From assembly GCA_947088345.1 (NCBI GenBank), contig CAMUGE010000029.1:1-42172 (forward strand): a stretch of 42,172 nucleotides of DNA, read 5' to 3'. Below are positions 11,779 through 20,433 of this stretch, one piece after another. The translations under genes and the position numbers were made by a program. A model generated the notes under the pieces. That model was not told the DNA's origin. It worked only from the letters and a program-made list of their open reading frames with translations, and searched no databases. This DNA is from an uncultured Roseburia sp. GTDB taxonomy: Bacteria > Bacillota > Clostridia > Lachnospirales > Lachnospiraceae. Numbering within the stretch: position 1 is the first letter of the stretch; each line of letters starts with the position of its first letter.

Positions 11779-12894
11779 TTACAAACCTGCAGCCCTACGC
11801 ATCTCTTCCATAACACGACGGCTTTCCTGCGCGTCGGCTCCCAAAATACGAACTGCAATCTCAATCGCTATCCCGGAAACCGGATGCAAACGCAGAAATT
11901 CCTCATCCTCTTTTGTCTGTGTCCTGCGCCAAAAAGCGGATGCGATGCGGTTTAATTCGGAAAAAAGAACAATCAGTCTGCGATACTCCCGCTCCCGCTG
12001 CAGAATATGATTCCCGCAGCGCTCCCGTTCTTTGCCGGCCGTCGCAATGATCTGCATACACAGGCGGAGTTCCCCCGTAATATCAGACGCCTCCATCAAC
12101 ACATCCGGACGCTTTTGCCGCTGCTTAAGAAAATACGCTTTTGCCCCGTCCACATCACCCTGTTTAAAATATCCGGCCAGATTTTTTTTCATCTCAGCTG
12201 TCTCGGCTTTTTCTCCGAGCATCCCGACTTTGCACTCACAGACGCTAAGCCCTCTCGCCGTCACCCATACCAGCAGCAAAAATTCGGAGATAAACCCGAA
12301 AACACGCCTGTGATAATCATCTTCTCCTGTTTCCAGGTCAATCCTCTTTTGCACTTCAAAAAAGATCGTAAAAAGCCAGGATGCATACGCATCAAATAAC
12401 TCCTTTGACGTCACCAGCATGTTTCCGAAATAAGTCCTGTTTTCATTTACCAGACACAAAAATATTTCGTAATCGTCCGGATAAAGTTCCTTTATCACTT
12501 CTCCCGTTACGGCAAGCGCACGGCCATTGTGATTGACGGAAAACGCATTTTTATAAGAATCGTTGAGCAGCACTTTTTTTGTTGTAATCAGGTCGTACTC
12601 CCCCAACAAATTCAGCAGTTCATCTTTTGTAAAAATTCTCTCATGCTCATTGAGCAGATATCTCCGGTAATGGCAGGTACCTACATAACGGGAAGACCTG
12701 TCATTTTTCCAGATCCAGTAATGGCCGGTCAGTTCACTGTAATAACAGTTCTGTTCTGAAATATTTTCTCCGGTATCATCTCCCATAAATCCAAGATCTT
12801 TCGCATATGCGCGCCCCACATGGAGCGGCACATACGTTGAATCCGGCGGCGCGTCAAATTTTTTATGGGTCAGTGTGTATATGCGTAAATCCAT
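11779..12894 (-). CDS. DUF4422 family glycosyltransferase-like protein
   Basis: The first 250 of 371 residues match the DUF4422 family, found in capsule and exopolysaccharide loci and treated as glycosyltransferase-like. Family traits are the opening DLRIYTLTHKKFDAP, the motif NCYYSELTGHYWIWKN, GTCHYRRYL, and a later EFLLLVWVTARGL segment. Residues 250-371 form a helical, charged extension that I do not recognise. The start at 12894 has GAGGGGG upstream, nine bases after the ABC gene ends, so it is the third gene of that unit. No other polysaccharide genes are near, so the acceptor is unknown. Confidence 0.75.
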   Translation of the reverse strand: MDLRIYTLTHKKFDAPPDSTYVPLHVGRAYAKDLGFMGDDTGENISEQNCYYSELTGHYWIWKNDRSSRYVGTCHYRRYLLNEHERIFTKDELLNLLGEYDLITTKKVLLNDSYKNAFSVNHNGRALAVTGEVIKELYPDDYEIFLCLVNENRTYFGNMLVTSKELFDAYASWLFTIFFEVQKRIDLETGEDDYHRRVFGFISEFLLLVWVTARGLSVCECKVGMLGEKAETAEMKKNLAGYFKQGDVDGAKAYFLKQRQKRPDVLMEASDITGELRLCMQIIATAGKERERCGNHILQREREYRRLIVLFSELNRIASAFWRRTQTKEDEEFLRLHPVSGIAIEIAVRILGADAQESRRVMEEMRRAAGL

Positions 12895-12903
12895 CGTTCC
12901 CCC

Positions 12904-14751
12904 TCACACTGCATCCTCAAACTGCGAGTTATACAGATTTGCGTAAAATCCATCTTTTTCAAGAAGTTCTCTGTGCGTCCCCTGTTCGATAATGTCCCCG
13001 TCTTTCATAACAAGAATCAGATCTGCATTGCGGATCGTGGAAAGGCGATGCGCAATAATAAAACTGGTTCGTCCTTCCATCAGGTTATCCATCGCTTTTT
13101 GGATCTGTATCTCCGTTCTGGTATCAACGGAAGAAGTCGCCTCATCTAAAATCAATATTTTGCTATCGGCGAGAATTGCTCTTGCAATCGTCAAAAGCTG
13201 TTTCTGTCCCTGTGAGACATTGCTGGCATCCTCGTTTAACTCCATCTGGTAGCCGCCCGGCAATGTTTTGATGAAGCGGTGCGCATGAGCGGCCTTTGCC
13301 GCCTGAATGACTTCCTCGTCCGTAGCGTCCAGCTTCCCATAGCGGATATTTTCCATAATTGTCCCCTGAAACAGCCATGTATCCTGCAGAACCATGCCGA
13401 AAGCTTCGCGCAGGTTTCTGCGATTGAAATCCCTGATATTATGGCTGTCAAGAGAAATGGAACCGCTGTTCACATCATAAAAGCGCATCAGCAGTTTTAC
13501 CATCGTTGTTTTTCCTGCACCTGTCGGGCCTACAATGGCAATCTTCTGCCCGGGCTTTACATTTGCATTAAAGTCTTTGATAATAATCTGCTGCGGACGG
13601 TACCCAAAACTTACATGACGAAACTCAACCGCACCTGTAACAGCGCCGATATCCGCCGGATTTTTCACAGACTGCTCTTCCTCTTCCTCCGACAAAAACT
13701 CAAACACACGCTCGGAAGCCGCCGCCATGGACTGTACCTGTGTAATCACCTGCGCAATCTGCTGTATCGGCTGTGTGAAATTTTTTACATACTGGATAAA
13801 CGCCTGTATATCCCCGATCGTAATGGTCCCGTGCATTGCAAGAAGTCCTCCTGAGAGCGCCACAGCCGCATACCCCAGATTTCCGACAAACATCATAATG
13901 GGATGCATCATGCCGGACAAAAATTGTGATTTCCAGGCTGACTCGTATAAAATATCGTTTGTTTTATTAAATTCCTCGATCGTACTCTTTTCTTTATTAA
14001 AAGCCTTAATTACAAGATGCCCGCTGTAAATCTCTTCTACCTGACCGTTAATATGCCCTAAATATTCCTGCTGGCTCTTAAAAAATTTCTGTGACTTTTT
14101 TACAACAAACGAAATCAGAAAAACCGAGATCGGAAGTATAATCAGTGCAATCAGAGTCATAAGGCCAGAAATGCTAAGCATCATAACCAGCACGCCGACC
14201 ATGGTAGTCACTGATGTGATGATCGTTGTAACACTCTGGTTTAAGCCCTGTCCTAATGTATCCACATCGTTCGTAATACGCGAGAGCACTTCTCCGTATG
14301 TCCGGCTTTCAAAATAGCGCATCGGCATGCGGTTAATTTTCTCGGAAATTTCCTTTCGCAGCCGATAACAAAGTTTTTGTGTGATACCGGTCATAATAAA
14401 TCCCTGCACAAAAGAAAAAACTGCGCTCACCAAATACAATCCGAGTACAAACAACAAAATCTTTCCAATCGCCGTAAAATCAATGCCTCCTGTACCAGTA
14501 ATTTTTGACATCAGCCCTTCCGATAATTCTGTCGTCGCACGCCCGAGAATCTTTGGTCCCACGACGTTAAAGATTGTTGAACTTACGGCAAACAACATCA
14601 CAACGCCAATTGCAATCTTATATCTGCCAAGATATGCGGCCAGTCTTGAAACAGATCCTTTAAAATCTTTCGCTTTCTCCCCCGGCGCCATCCCCGGCCC
14701 CCCCATTGGTCCGCGGTGTCCGTGTCCTCTTCTCTCATGATTTTCACTCAT
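12904..14751 (-). CDS. Heterodimeric ABC exporter subunit with canonical ATP site
   Basis: The start at 14751 overlaps the end of the previous gene by eight bases and follows GAGGTGGCAGAGG; the frame extends further upstream only within that gene. The 615-residue half transporter begins with a His/Gly/Pro-rich cytoplasmic segment, then six membrane helices and an ATPase domain. It shows Walker A GPTGAGKTT, a signature in NVSQGQKQLLTIARA, Walker B ILILDEATSSVD with the catalytic Glu, and an H-loop in IIAHRLSTI. It should pair with the product of the preceding gene as a multidrug or lipid exporter of the BmrCD/TM287-288 kind. The substrate is unknown. Confidence 0.92.
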   Translation of the reverse strand: MSENHERRGHGHRGPMGGPGMAPGEKAKDFKGSVSRLAAYLGRYKIAIGVVMLFAVSSTIFNVVGPKILGRATTELSEGLMSKITGTGGIDFTAIGKILLFVLGLYLVSAVFSFVQGFIMTGITQKLCYRLRKEISEKINRMPMRYFESRTYGEVLSRITNDVDTLGQGLNQSVTTIITSVTTMVGVLVMMLSISGLMTLIALIILPISVFLISFVVKKSQKFFKSQQEYLGHINGQVEEIYSGHLVIKAFNKEKSTIEEFNKTNDILYESAWKSQFLSGMMHPIMMFVGNLGYAAVALSGGLLAMHGTITIGDIQAFIQYVKNFTQPIQQIAQVITQVQSMAAASERVFEFLSEEEEEQSVKNPADIGAVTGAVEFRHVSFGYRPQQIIIKDFNANVKPGQKIAIVGPTGAGKTTMVKLLMRFYDVNSGSISLDSHNIRDFNRRNLREAFGMVLQDTWLFQGTIMENIRYGKLDATDEEVIQAAKAAHAHRFIKTLPGGYQMELNEDASNVSQGQKQLLTIARAILADSKILILDEATSSVDTRTEIQIQKAMDNLMEGRTSFIIAHRLSTIRNADLILVMKDGDIIEQGTHRELLEKDGFYANLYNSQFEDAV

Positions 14752-16912
14752 CCTCTGCCACCTCGCTTTCCTCCATTCCAAGCTCTTTTGCAGAGAGCTG
14801 CGATTTTGCAATCTCGCGATATGTCTCGCAATTTTTCAACAGTTCTTCGTGTGTGCCCTTTCCGACAATTCTGCCCTCATGCAGTACCAGGATCTGCTCT
14901 GCATGAAGAATTGTACTGATTCGCTGCGCAACAATTAACACTGTTTTGTCCGCTACTTTTCCGGAGAGCGCTCTCCTTAGTGCAGCGTCTGTCTTTAAGT
15001 CCAGCGCCGAAAAACTGTCGTCAAAAATATAGATCTGCGGATCTTTTGCAATTGCCCGCGCAATAGCAAGACGCTGCTTTTGTCCGCCGGACACATTACT
15101 TCCGCCCTGCGCAATGACATGCTCATACTGTTCCGTTTTCTCCTCAATAAATTCCTGCGCCTGTGCGATACGCGCCGCCTCCCGGATCTCTTCATCATTT
15201 GCCTCTTCTTTTCCAAAGCGCAGATTGGATGCGACTGTTCCGGAGAACAGGATTCCCTTTTGCGGCACAAAACCAATTTCACCGCGCAAATCTTCCATTC
15301 GAAGATCACGTATATCTTTTCCATCCAGCAATACGGCGCCGCCCGTCACATCATAAAGACGAGGAATTAAATGAACCAGCGTTGATTTTCCGGAACCGGT
15401 ACTTCCGATTATTGCTGTTGTCTCACCGGGCTTTGCAGTAAAATCAATATCTTCGATTACATTCTCCTCCGCATTCGGATAGCGGAAACTTACTTTGGAA
15501 AAACGAATAACACCTTTTTTCTCCGCCAGCTCCTGCGGATTTTCTTTTTCCAAAATAGAAGAATCCGTCCGGATCACCTCGTCAATTCGCTCTGCCGCAA
15601 CAGCAGCTCTCGGGAGCATAATTGACATCATAGTCAGCATTAAAAATGCCATGACAATCATCATTGAATAAGTAATAAATGCAGTCATTGCTCCTACCTG
15701 CATCGTGCCCACATCAATACGTTTCGCACCGAACCATACGATACCGACTGCCAGCAGATTCATAATAAACATCATTCCCGGCATCATAAAGGTCATGACA
15801 CGGTTTGTAAACAACATAGTTTTCGTCAATTCCCTGTTTGCATCATCAAAGCGCTCTTCTTCCTTTTTCTCCCTTCCGAATGCACGAATCACCGAAAGTC
15901 CGGTTAAAATTTCACGTGATACCAGATTCACTCTGTCCACAAGCTTCTGCATTAATTTGAATTTTGGCATAGTAACTGACATTAAAATCATGACATAACC
16001 GAGAATCACAAGAACCGCCAGTATAATGATCCAGCCCATCCCGGCGCCTGTTTTCGCTACTTTTATGATTCCGCCGATTCCAAGAATCGGCGCGTAGGCA
16101 GCCATTCGGATTAACATGGCGGAAACCATCTGGATCTGCTGAATGTCGTTTGTACTTCTTGTAATCAGCGAAGCCGTAGAAAAACGATCCATCTCCGCAT
16201 TGGAAAAACCGACCACTTTCTGAAACGTTTTTCTCCTTAAATCGCGGCCGATTCCGGCGCCGATACGCGATCCGAAAAAGCCGATCGCTGCTGCGGCAGC
16301 GCCTAAAATCAGGGCAATTCCGATCATCTTCAAGCCCTCTTTCAGCAGATAGGAAAACTGTATTTTTTCCATATCAAGCCCCGCTGCCTGATCGCACGAT
16401 ACGGCATACGCAATCCCCATTGACTTTACCATGGAATCCCCCATCGTATCCATTGTATCTTGCGCCTGCATACGCACTTTTTCCAGCGGCGATTGATCGG
16501 GATTATAATTACTGCCTGCCATCATTTTCATAATCTGGTCGCGCTGTGCGGTATTCTGCATTGCGGATACCTGATAATTAATTAGAAGCGGCAACAACAG
16601 CGCCTCGTCCGCCTCGTCCAGTTCCTGCTTCGTCATCGTTTTGCGCCTGTAATTCTTACCGTCTTTCACGTAACAGGATTCCCATAATTCTCGCTCCTGA
16701 TCTGTCATAAATAACGGAGCCGCCTGATATTCTTCCGCTGTCACTGCCTCAGGAATCACATGCTCCACGCCGCTGTTTATAATACCCACATCAATAATAT
16801 CCGATGTGTAGGCAGGAAGCGACAGATCGCACCAGGCCTGCACAAACAACAGAAGCAGCACCAGGATCACAGACTTCCAGTAGGGCGCCATATTCTTGAA
16901 AATTTTACTCAT
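14744..16912 (-). CDS. Heterodimeric ABC exporter subunit with degenerate ATP site and large external insert
   Basis: This 722-residue half transporter has Walker A GSTGSGKST, signature NVSGGQKQRLAIARA and Walker B IYIFDDSFSALD. In the Walker B the catalytic Glu is replaced by Asp, as in the non-hydrolysing site of known heterodimeric exporters. It is longer than the usual 570-620 residues because about 150 residues (roughly 37-190) lie between the first and second membrane helices. This insert is Gln/Met/Asp-rich and probably extracellular. The gene is first in the unit and overlaps its partner. A 9-bp inverted repeat lies about 100 bases upstream of its start. Confidence 0.92.
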   Translation of the reverse strand: MSKIFKNMAPYWKSVILVLLLLFVQAWCDLSLPAYTSDIIDVGIINSGVEHVIPEAVTAEEYQAAPLFMTDQERELWESCYVKDGKNYRRKTMTKQELDEADEALLLPLLINYQVSAMQNTAQRDQIMKMMAGSNYNPDQSPLEKVRMQAQDTMDTMGDSMVKSMGIAYAVSCDQAAGLDMEKIQFSYLLKEGLKMIGIALILGAAAAAIGFFGSRIGAGIGRDLRRKTFQKVVGFSNAEMDRFSTASLITRSTNDIQQIQMVSAMLIRMAAYAPILGIGGIIKVAKTGAGMGWIIILAVLVILGYVMILMSVTMPKFKLMQKLVDRVNLVSREILTGLSVIRAFGREKKEEERFDDANRELTKTMLFTNRVMTFMMPGMMFIMNLLAVGIVWFGAKRIDVGTMQVGAMTAFITYSMMIVMAFLMLTMMSIMLPRAAVAAERIDEVIRTDSSILEKENPQELAEKKGVIRFSKVSFRYPNAEENVIEDIDFTAKPGETTAIIGSTGSGKSTLVHLIPRLYDVTGGAVLLDGKDIRDLRMEDLRGEIGFVPQKGILFSGTVASNLRFGKEEANDEEIREAARIAQAQEFIEEKTEQYEHVIAQGGSNVSGGQKQRLAIARAIAKDPQIYIFDDSFSALDLKTDAALRRALSGKVADKTVLIVAQRISTILHAEQILVLHEGRIVGKGTHEELLKNCETYREIAKSQLSAKELGMEESEVAEDE

Positions 16913-17010
16913 TCCATCTTCCTTTCTCTTTCCCGATTAGATGCGTTTTTGCCTGTTTTGCAAAACAGCATATTTTCTCTGGAAAATTTTTCTTTTTGTC
17001 ATAAAAATAT

Positions 17011-17051
17011 AACACTATGAAAATACCCGGTCAAGAGATTCCCATAGTGTT
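17011..17051. promoter_or_regulatory. Candidate operator: spaced inverted repeat upstream of the ABC exporter genes
   Basis: AACACTATG (17011-17019) and CATAGTGTT (17043-17051) are perfect inverted repeats 23 bases apart, about 100 bases upstream of the exporter start. Each arm could be half of a repressor site, or the pair could form a hairpin. No regulator gene is adjacent. Confidence 0.35.
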
Positions 17052-17088
17052 TCATACTTTTTTCCGATATGATTTAGAAATATTTTAT

Positions 17089-17118
17089 ATTAAACGGCAG
17101 CTAACTCTGCCGCTTAAT
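17089..17118 (-). terminator. Likely terminator after aroD
   Basis: ATTAAACGGCAG and CTGCCGCTTAAT form a 12-bp stem with one non-Watson-Crick position around a six-base loop. It lies 91 bases past the aroD stop. A second weaker hairpin (CGCACAAA/TTTGTGCG, near 17130-17167) lies between. Confidence 0.55.
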
Positions 17119-17208
17119 ATAGCAGGATGCGCACAAACGCATAAGGAAACACGCCGCTTTGTGCGTGGCGCAATACTCACGGCAGATTTCATCAAGCATA
17201 CGTATAGA

Positions 17209-17964
17209 TTAATTTTTATAACTCCTATGAATACTGTTTAATATTTCATTTAGCTGTTCCATCGGGAACTGCCCCGGAGCGCTTGCCTTTTTATTGCATC
17301 CAAATGTAACGCAGGAACCGAACGTCTCTCCGCAGATTCTGCTGACGCCTCCCAGACTTCCCATCGACATGGAAATAACCGGCGTATCCGGATTTTGTTC
17401 CGCAAATTCACAGGTTACCTCCAGTAAATTTAGCACATCTTTTTTACTCTTCGGCATGACGGCCAGTTTGACAAGATCCGCTCCGCCAGCGGCCATCTTG
17501 TCCAGCAGCATACGCATTACTTCCGGCTTTGGCGTCATTTCAAAATCATGATGAGAAGCAATAATTTTAAGCCCCTCTTTCTGCAACTTTCTGATTTTGC
17601 GCTGCGGATGCTCCCCGGCAAAATATTCAAAATCCAAAAGATCGACACATCCTGATTCCGCCGCAAGATCATGCAGATCGTCAAGCATCACTTCGTCCGG
17701 CATAGCCTCCCCACCCTGTTTTTTGGTGCGGAATGTATATAAAAAAATTTTTTCTTCCATATATAATGCGACTTCATTTAACACTTCGCGTACCCGATTG
17801 AAATCGGCATAATGTTTAAAAGCATCCACGCGCCATTCGATCATATCTGCACAGCTTTTGGATAAATTCGCCACTTCCTCCACGATTTCTTCTTTTGTCT
17901 GTCCTATGACAGGAACACAAATGATCGGCCTGCCGCATGCAATCTCTCTATTTTTTATAATCAT
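17209..17964 (-). CDS. aroD: Type I 3-dehydroquinate dehydratase
   Basis: This enzyme converts 3-dehydroquinate to 3-dehydroshikimate in the shikimate pathway. The 251-residue length is typical. The Schiff-base lysine is K166 in ADLVKLAVMP, the catalytic histidine is H139 in IIASHHDFE, and the substrate-binding EWRVD (E43-D47) and MSMGSLGGVSR motifs are intact. It is transcribed alone. The DAHP synthase gene of the same pathway lies about 2.5 kb away on the opposite strand. The ribosome site upstream of 17964 is weak, but no better start is seen. Confidence 0.95.
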   Translation of the reverse strand: MIIKNREIACGRPIICVPVIGQTKEEIVEEVANLSKSCADMIEWRVDAFKHYADFNRVREVLNEVALYMEEKIFLYTFRTKKQGGEAMPDEVMLDDLHDLAAESGCVDLLDFEYFAGEHPQRKIRKLQKEGLKIIASHHDFEMTPKPEVMRMLLDKMAAGGADLVKLAVMPKSKKDVLNLLEVTCEFAEQNPDTPVISMSMGSLGGVSRICGETFGSCVTFGCNKKASAPGQFPMEQLNEILNSIHRSYKN

Positions 17965-18092
17965 TTCCGTCTGCTTCCCTTTCCCTGCATTCTTCCATTC
18001 TATTGTATCGCATTACTTTCCGCGTCTGTTTGGTATACCTCATTATGCCAAACATATAACATTCTTCCATCTGCTGCCCTCAATTCTGTTTC

Positions 18093-18326
18093 CTATTTGT
18101 CTGCTGAAATCCATCTTTCCTTATGTGCCCATTCCTCTGCTTTCTTCAATTTTGTAGAAAGCGTATAGGCTGCCCGGCATCCAGCAAGCTTATCTATCTC
18201 TGTCATAGTAAAAATTCTATAATCTCCGTGCCCATTTGGTGTAAGATACATACGGCTTAAATAATCTGCCCGTTTCAATACCTCTGTATAATTTCTCAAA
18301 TCTGAAATTGGTTTTCTATTTGGCAT
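18093..18326 (-). CDS. Orphan Phd/RelB-type antitoxin-like protein
   Basis: The N-terminus MPNRKPISDLRNYTEVL is the typical beta-strand and helix opening of the Phd/YefM antitoxin family, followed by a diverged FLTKNGRGRY-like segment (YLTPNGHGDYRIFT). At 77 residues it is a normal antitoxin length. GGGAGATGG precedes the start at 18326. The C-terminal half, which would bind a toxin, does not look like common RelE-pairing tails. No toxin gene follows in the 128 bases before aroD, and none precedes it within 70 bases. It is either a solitary regulator or the remnant of a toxin-antitoxin pair. Confidence 0.65.
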   Translation of the reverse strand: MPNRKPISDLRNYTEVLKRADYLSRMYLTPNGHGDYRIFTMTEIDKLAGCRAAYTLSTKLKKAEEWAHKERWISADK

Positions 18327-18399
18327 AACAACCATCTCCCAACTGGATTTTCTTTCAATTTTCTGACAAACGCCTTATGCAATAACCTGCCCTATTCCG

Positions 18400-19002
18400 T
18401 TAAACGTCCCTCAGCAGCTCCCGCCGGTAATCCGTATCCAAAACTATCCGGTGAAAATCATTCATCCGCTTCTTATCCATCAGTTTCTCTCCCAGCTTCA
18501 CCAGCGACATACACTTCCACTCCGGCTCAATCCCCATCTGATTAAAATACTGCGCATAGGAAAATCCCCGGCTTTCCGCTTCCGTTCCCTCAAACACGGA
18601 CACGATGGCATCCATCAGCTTCACAATCGGAGAATCCCCAAAAACCTCTTTCAAACGCTCCGCTTTACACTTATCATACCTCTCATCAAAAGACAGGGCA
18701 AAATCATACTTCCCCCACCTGTCGCCGTCAAATTCCAGCATCCCGGAGATATCCCCCTTGCAGGACGGAAGATTGATCTGCTCCATAATCTCCAAAATAT
18801 AATGCCTGCCATGAAAATCCATTTCCATTTCAAACATATGGCTGATAAATGCATCCTCTTTTACATCTTCTTTCTCCCTCACAAAAGAGACCGGCTTATA
18901 TTCCAGCCTCCCCCATTCCTGCTTACCCGCCAGCATCCGCTCCGTCAGAGAACCCAGCAGCAGTTCCATAGTCTCCTTATCTATTTCCTCATACAATCCC
19001 AT
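18400..19002 (-). CDS. Unknown 200-aa protein, possibly immunity-like
   Basis: The start at 19002 follows a strong GGGAGGTG. The 200-residue soluble protein is acidic, with no membrane segment or signal peptide, and I do not recognise a family. It lies directly downstream of the tail of a broken protein (19059-19223). That layout, a toxin tail followed by a soluble acidic gene, is typical of polymorphic-toxin immunity pairs, so an immunity role is possible. This is an inference from context only. Confidence 0.6.
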   Translation of the reverse strand: MGLYEEIDKETMELLLGSLTERMLAGKQEWGRLEYKPVSFVREKEDVKEDAFISHMFEMEMDFHGRHYILEIMEQINLPSCKGDISGMLEFDGDRWGKYDFALSFDERYDKCKAERLKEVFGDSPIVKLMDAIVSVFEGTEAESRGFSYAQYFNQMGIEPEWKCMSLVKLGEKLMDKKRMNDFHRIVLDTDYRRELLRDV

Positions 19003-19058
19003 GATGCACCTCCCATAACGTTTATACACTCACAATCCAACTGCACTCCACTCCGCCG

Positions 19059-19223
19059 TCACCGCTTCAAAAAATAACTGGACTCTTTCTTCCTGCCTTT
19101 CGGATGACTGTTAAACTTCACATTGCGTACCATCTCCTCCAGCGCATATAATTGTTCCGGACAGACATTCGGATGCTTTCCCTTTATTTCTTTTCTAAAC
19201 TCTCTGACAAGCTGGAATGTATA
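19059..19223 (-). pseudogene. C-terminal fragment of an unidentified protein (toxin-tail candidate)
   Basis: On the minus strand an open frame runs from just after the stop of the broken acetyltransferase to a TGA at 19059. It gives 54 residues with a coding-like composition and no start codon at its head. It ends in the basic segment NSHPKGRKKESSYFLKR. The 5' part of the gene is missing, presumably lost by a deletion that joined it to the acetyltransferase. Basic tails of this kind followed by an acidic gene suggest a nuclease-like toxin end, but I cannot name a family. Confidence 0.45.
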
Positions 19224-19736
19224 TTAATCAATTCCAAATTCTTTCGCATATGTTACAATTCCATGAATATCGGATGCGTCTTCTTTTATTTTATATGCCA
19301 TAAAATTTTCATCCGGCACATCAAAAGGCGGCTTTATACCAAATTGATCGGCTGGCAAATATCCCGCTTTTTGATAATATCCCTGACTTCCCAACACAAT
19401 CGAATAACCATAACCTGATGCATCAGCAATTTTATGCCCTTCCTTGATCAAGGAGATGCCTACTCCTTTTCTTTGATAACCAGGAAGAACAGATAAAGGC
19501 GCTAATACTAAAACGGTATCTCCCCCAACCTTTGCTCCCGTAAACATGATATGCCCTACAATTTTTTCATCTATTTCGGCAACTAAAGATAAATCAGGAA
19601 TAAATGCTTCCCCCTATCTTAACGCATTTACCAGATCCTGTTCATTTCCGTCCGAGTGTTCCGCACTATTAAATGCATCTTTAACTACGGAATATACGAT
19701 TTCATAGTCCTTAGGTTCTTCTTTTCTTATAAGCAC
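19224..19736 (-). pseudogene. GNAT N-acetyltransferase interrupted by an in-frame amber codon
   Basis: The probable GTG start at 19736 follows GGAGGGG and opens VLIRKEEPKDYEIVY. The frame continues through HSDGNEQDLVNALR to a TAG at 19614-19616, then resumes in the same frame with GEAFIPDLSLVAEID. The second half has the acetyl-CoA site VLPGYQRKGVGISLI and a normal end. Relatives of this family have a lysine where the TAG stands, so one A-to-T change (AAG to TAG) explains the break. TAG ends ordinary genes here, for example the kinase at 3303, so this is a nonsense mutation and not a recoded codon. Confidence 0.8.
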
Positions 19737-19823
19737 AATACCCCTCCACAAATCCCAATCTGTCACTGGCACATTCAGCCCTTTCCTAATACCCATCATA
19801 ACAGAAAAAGGCTGCCATATCAA

Positions 19824-20120
19824 TCAGATTTCAGAACCGGTCTTCCATTTCAACGTACGCCGGCAGAGATAAAACCCGATACAGCGTCCCTGATCGCGCT
19901 GCTCACCAATGCTCCCCACCGACTTGCCGCCTACTGTAATAGCAAAAGCAAATGTTTCATTTTCATCTGCAGAAATATAATCCATTCCGTCCCGCTCCGT
20001 ATAGGGATATAGCAATCTGTCCCGAATCCGTTTTATCATAAAGTTTGTATTCCCGTCCACAGGCTTTGCTCCTAACATCAAGCAATACAGCAAACTGAAA
20101 AAAGAATAAATATCTCCCAC
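19824..20120 (-). pseudogene. Fragment of a RimJ/RimL-type acetyltransferase
   Basis: The middle of this 98-codon frame, RIRDRLLYPYTERDGMDYIS followed by TFAFAITVGGKSVGSIG, closely resembles the N-terminal third of RimJ/RimL-type acetyltransferases. After that the sequence loses its resemblance, with the acetyl-CoA-binding half missing or frameshifted. The opening residues also do not fit the family. I read it as a decayed gene. It stands next to a second broken acetyltransferase. Confidence 0.55.
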
Positions 20121-20271
20121 ATAATCTCCTCTAACAGAAGTAAAAATAAAATTTACTTCTCTTTAATTTAACACGAAAGCAAGCTCTTGTCAGATTGCGG
20201 ATTGTATTATTGTTTTCCTTTATCTGCTCCAAAAAACATCCCCGGTTCTTTCTCTGTTAATTTCAAAAGAA
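20121..20271. other. Short intergenic region with a weak hairpin
   Basis: AGAAGTAAA (20136-20144) and TTTACTTCT (20152-20160) form an AT-rich hairpin that may be a weak terminator. No gene is seen before the aroF promoter. Confidence 0.3.
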
Positions 20272-20300
20272 TTGACAATCCTGTTGATTTCCTTTAATAT
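20272..20300 (+). promoter_or_regulatory. Sigma-A promoter of the DAHP synthase gene
   Basis: A perfect TTGACA (20272-20277), a 17-bp spacer and TAATAT (20295-20300) stand 133 bases before the start codon, implying a leader of about 127 bases. Confidence 0.85.
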
Positions 20301-20433
20301 AACTTTGGATTACACCGGATTTTTAAGCCGCAGATTCGGCAGATTGCGAGAAATACTATATAAAATTTTTTCACAGGCAATCTTCGCCCAACTCCTAAAA
20401 TATACAGGACTGCGGCAGAATTGGAGGAATACG
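20301..20433 (+). promoter_or_regulatory. Long leader of the DAHP synthase mRNA with possible ribosome-site sequestering pair
   Basis: GCCGCAG (20327-20333) is perfectly complementary to CTGCGGC (20410-20416), which ends six bases before the ribosome site GGAGG. A local hairpin GCCGcagattCGGC uses the same left arm, so two exclusive folds are possible. No T-box or known riboswitch motif is seen. Confidence 0.3.

Noticed and set aside
19224-19736. Recoding of UAG as a sense codon
   Set aside because: UAG ends intact genes in this window, so the acetyltransferase stop is a mutation.
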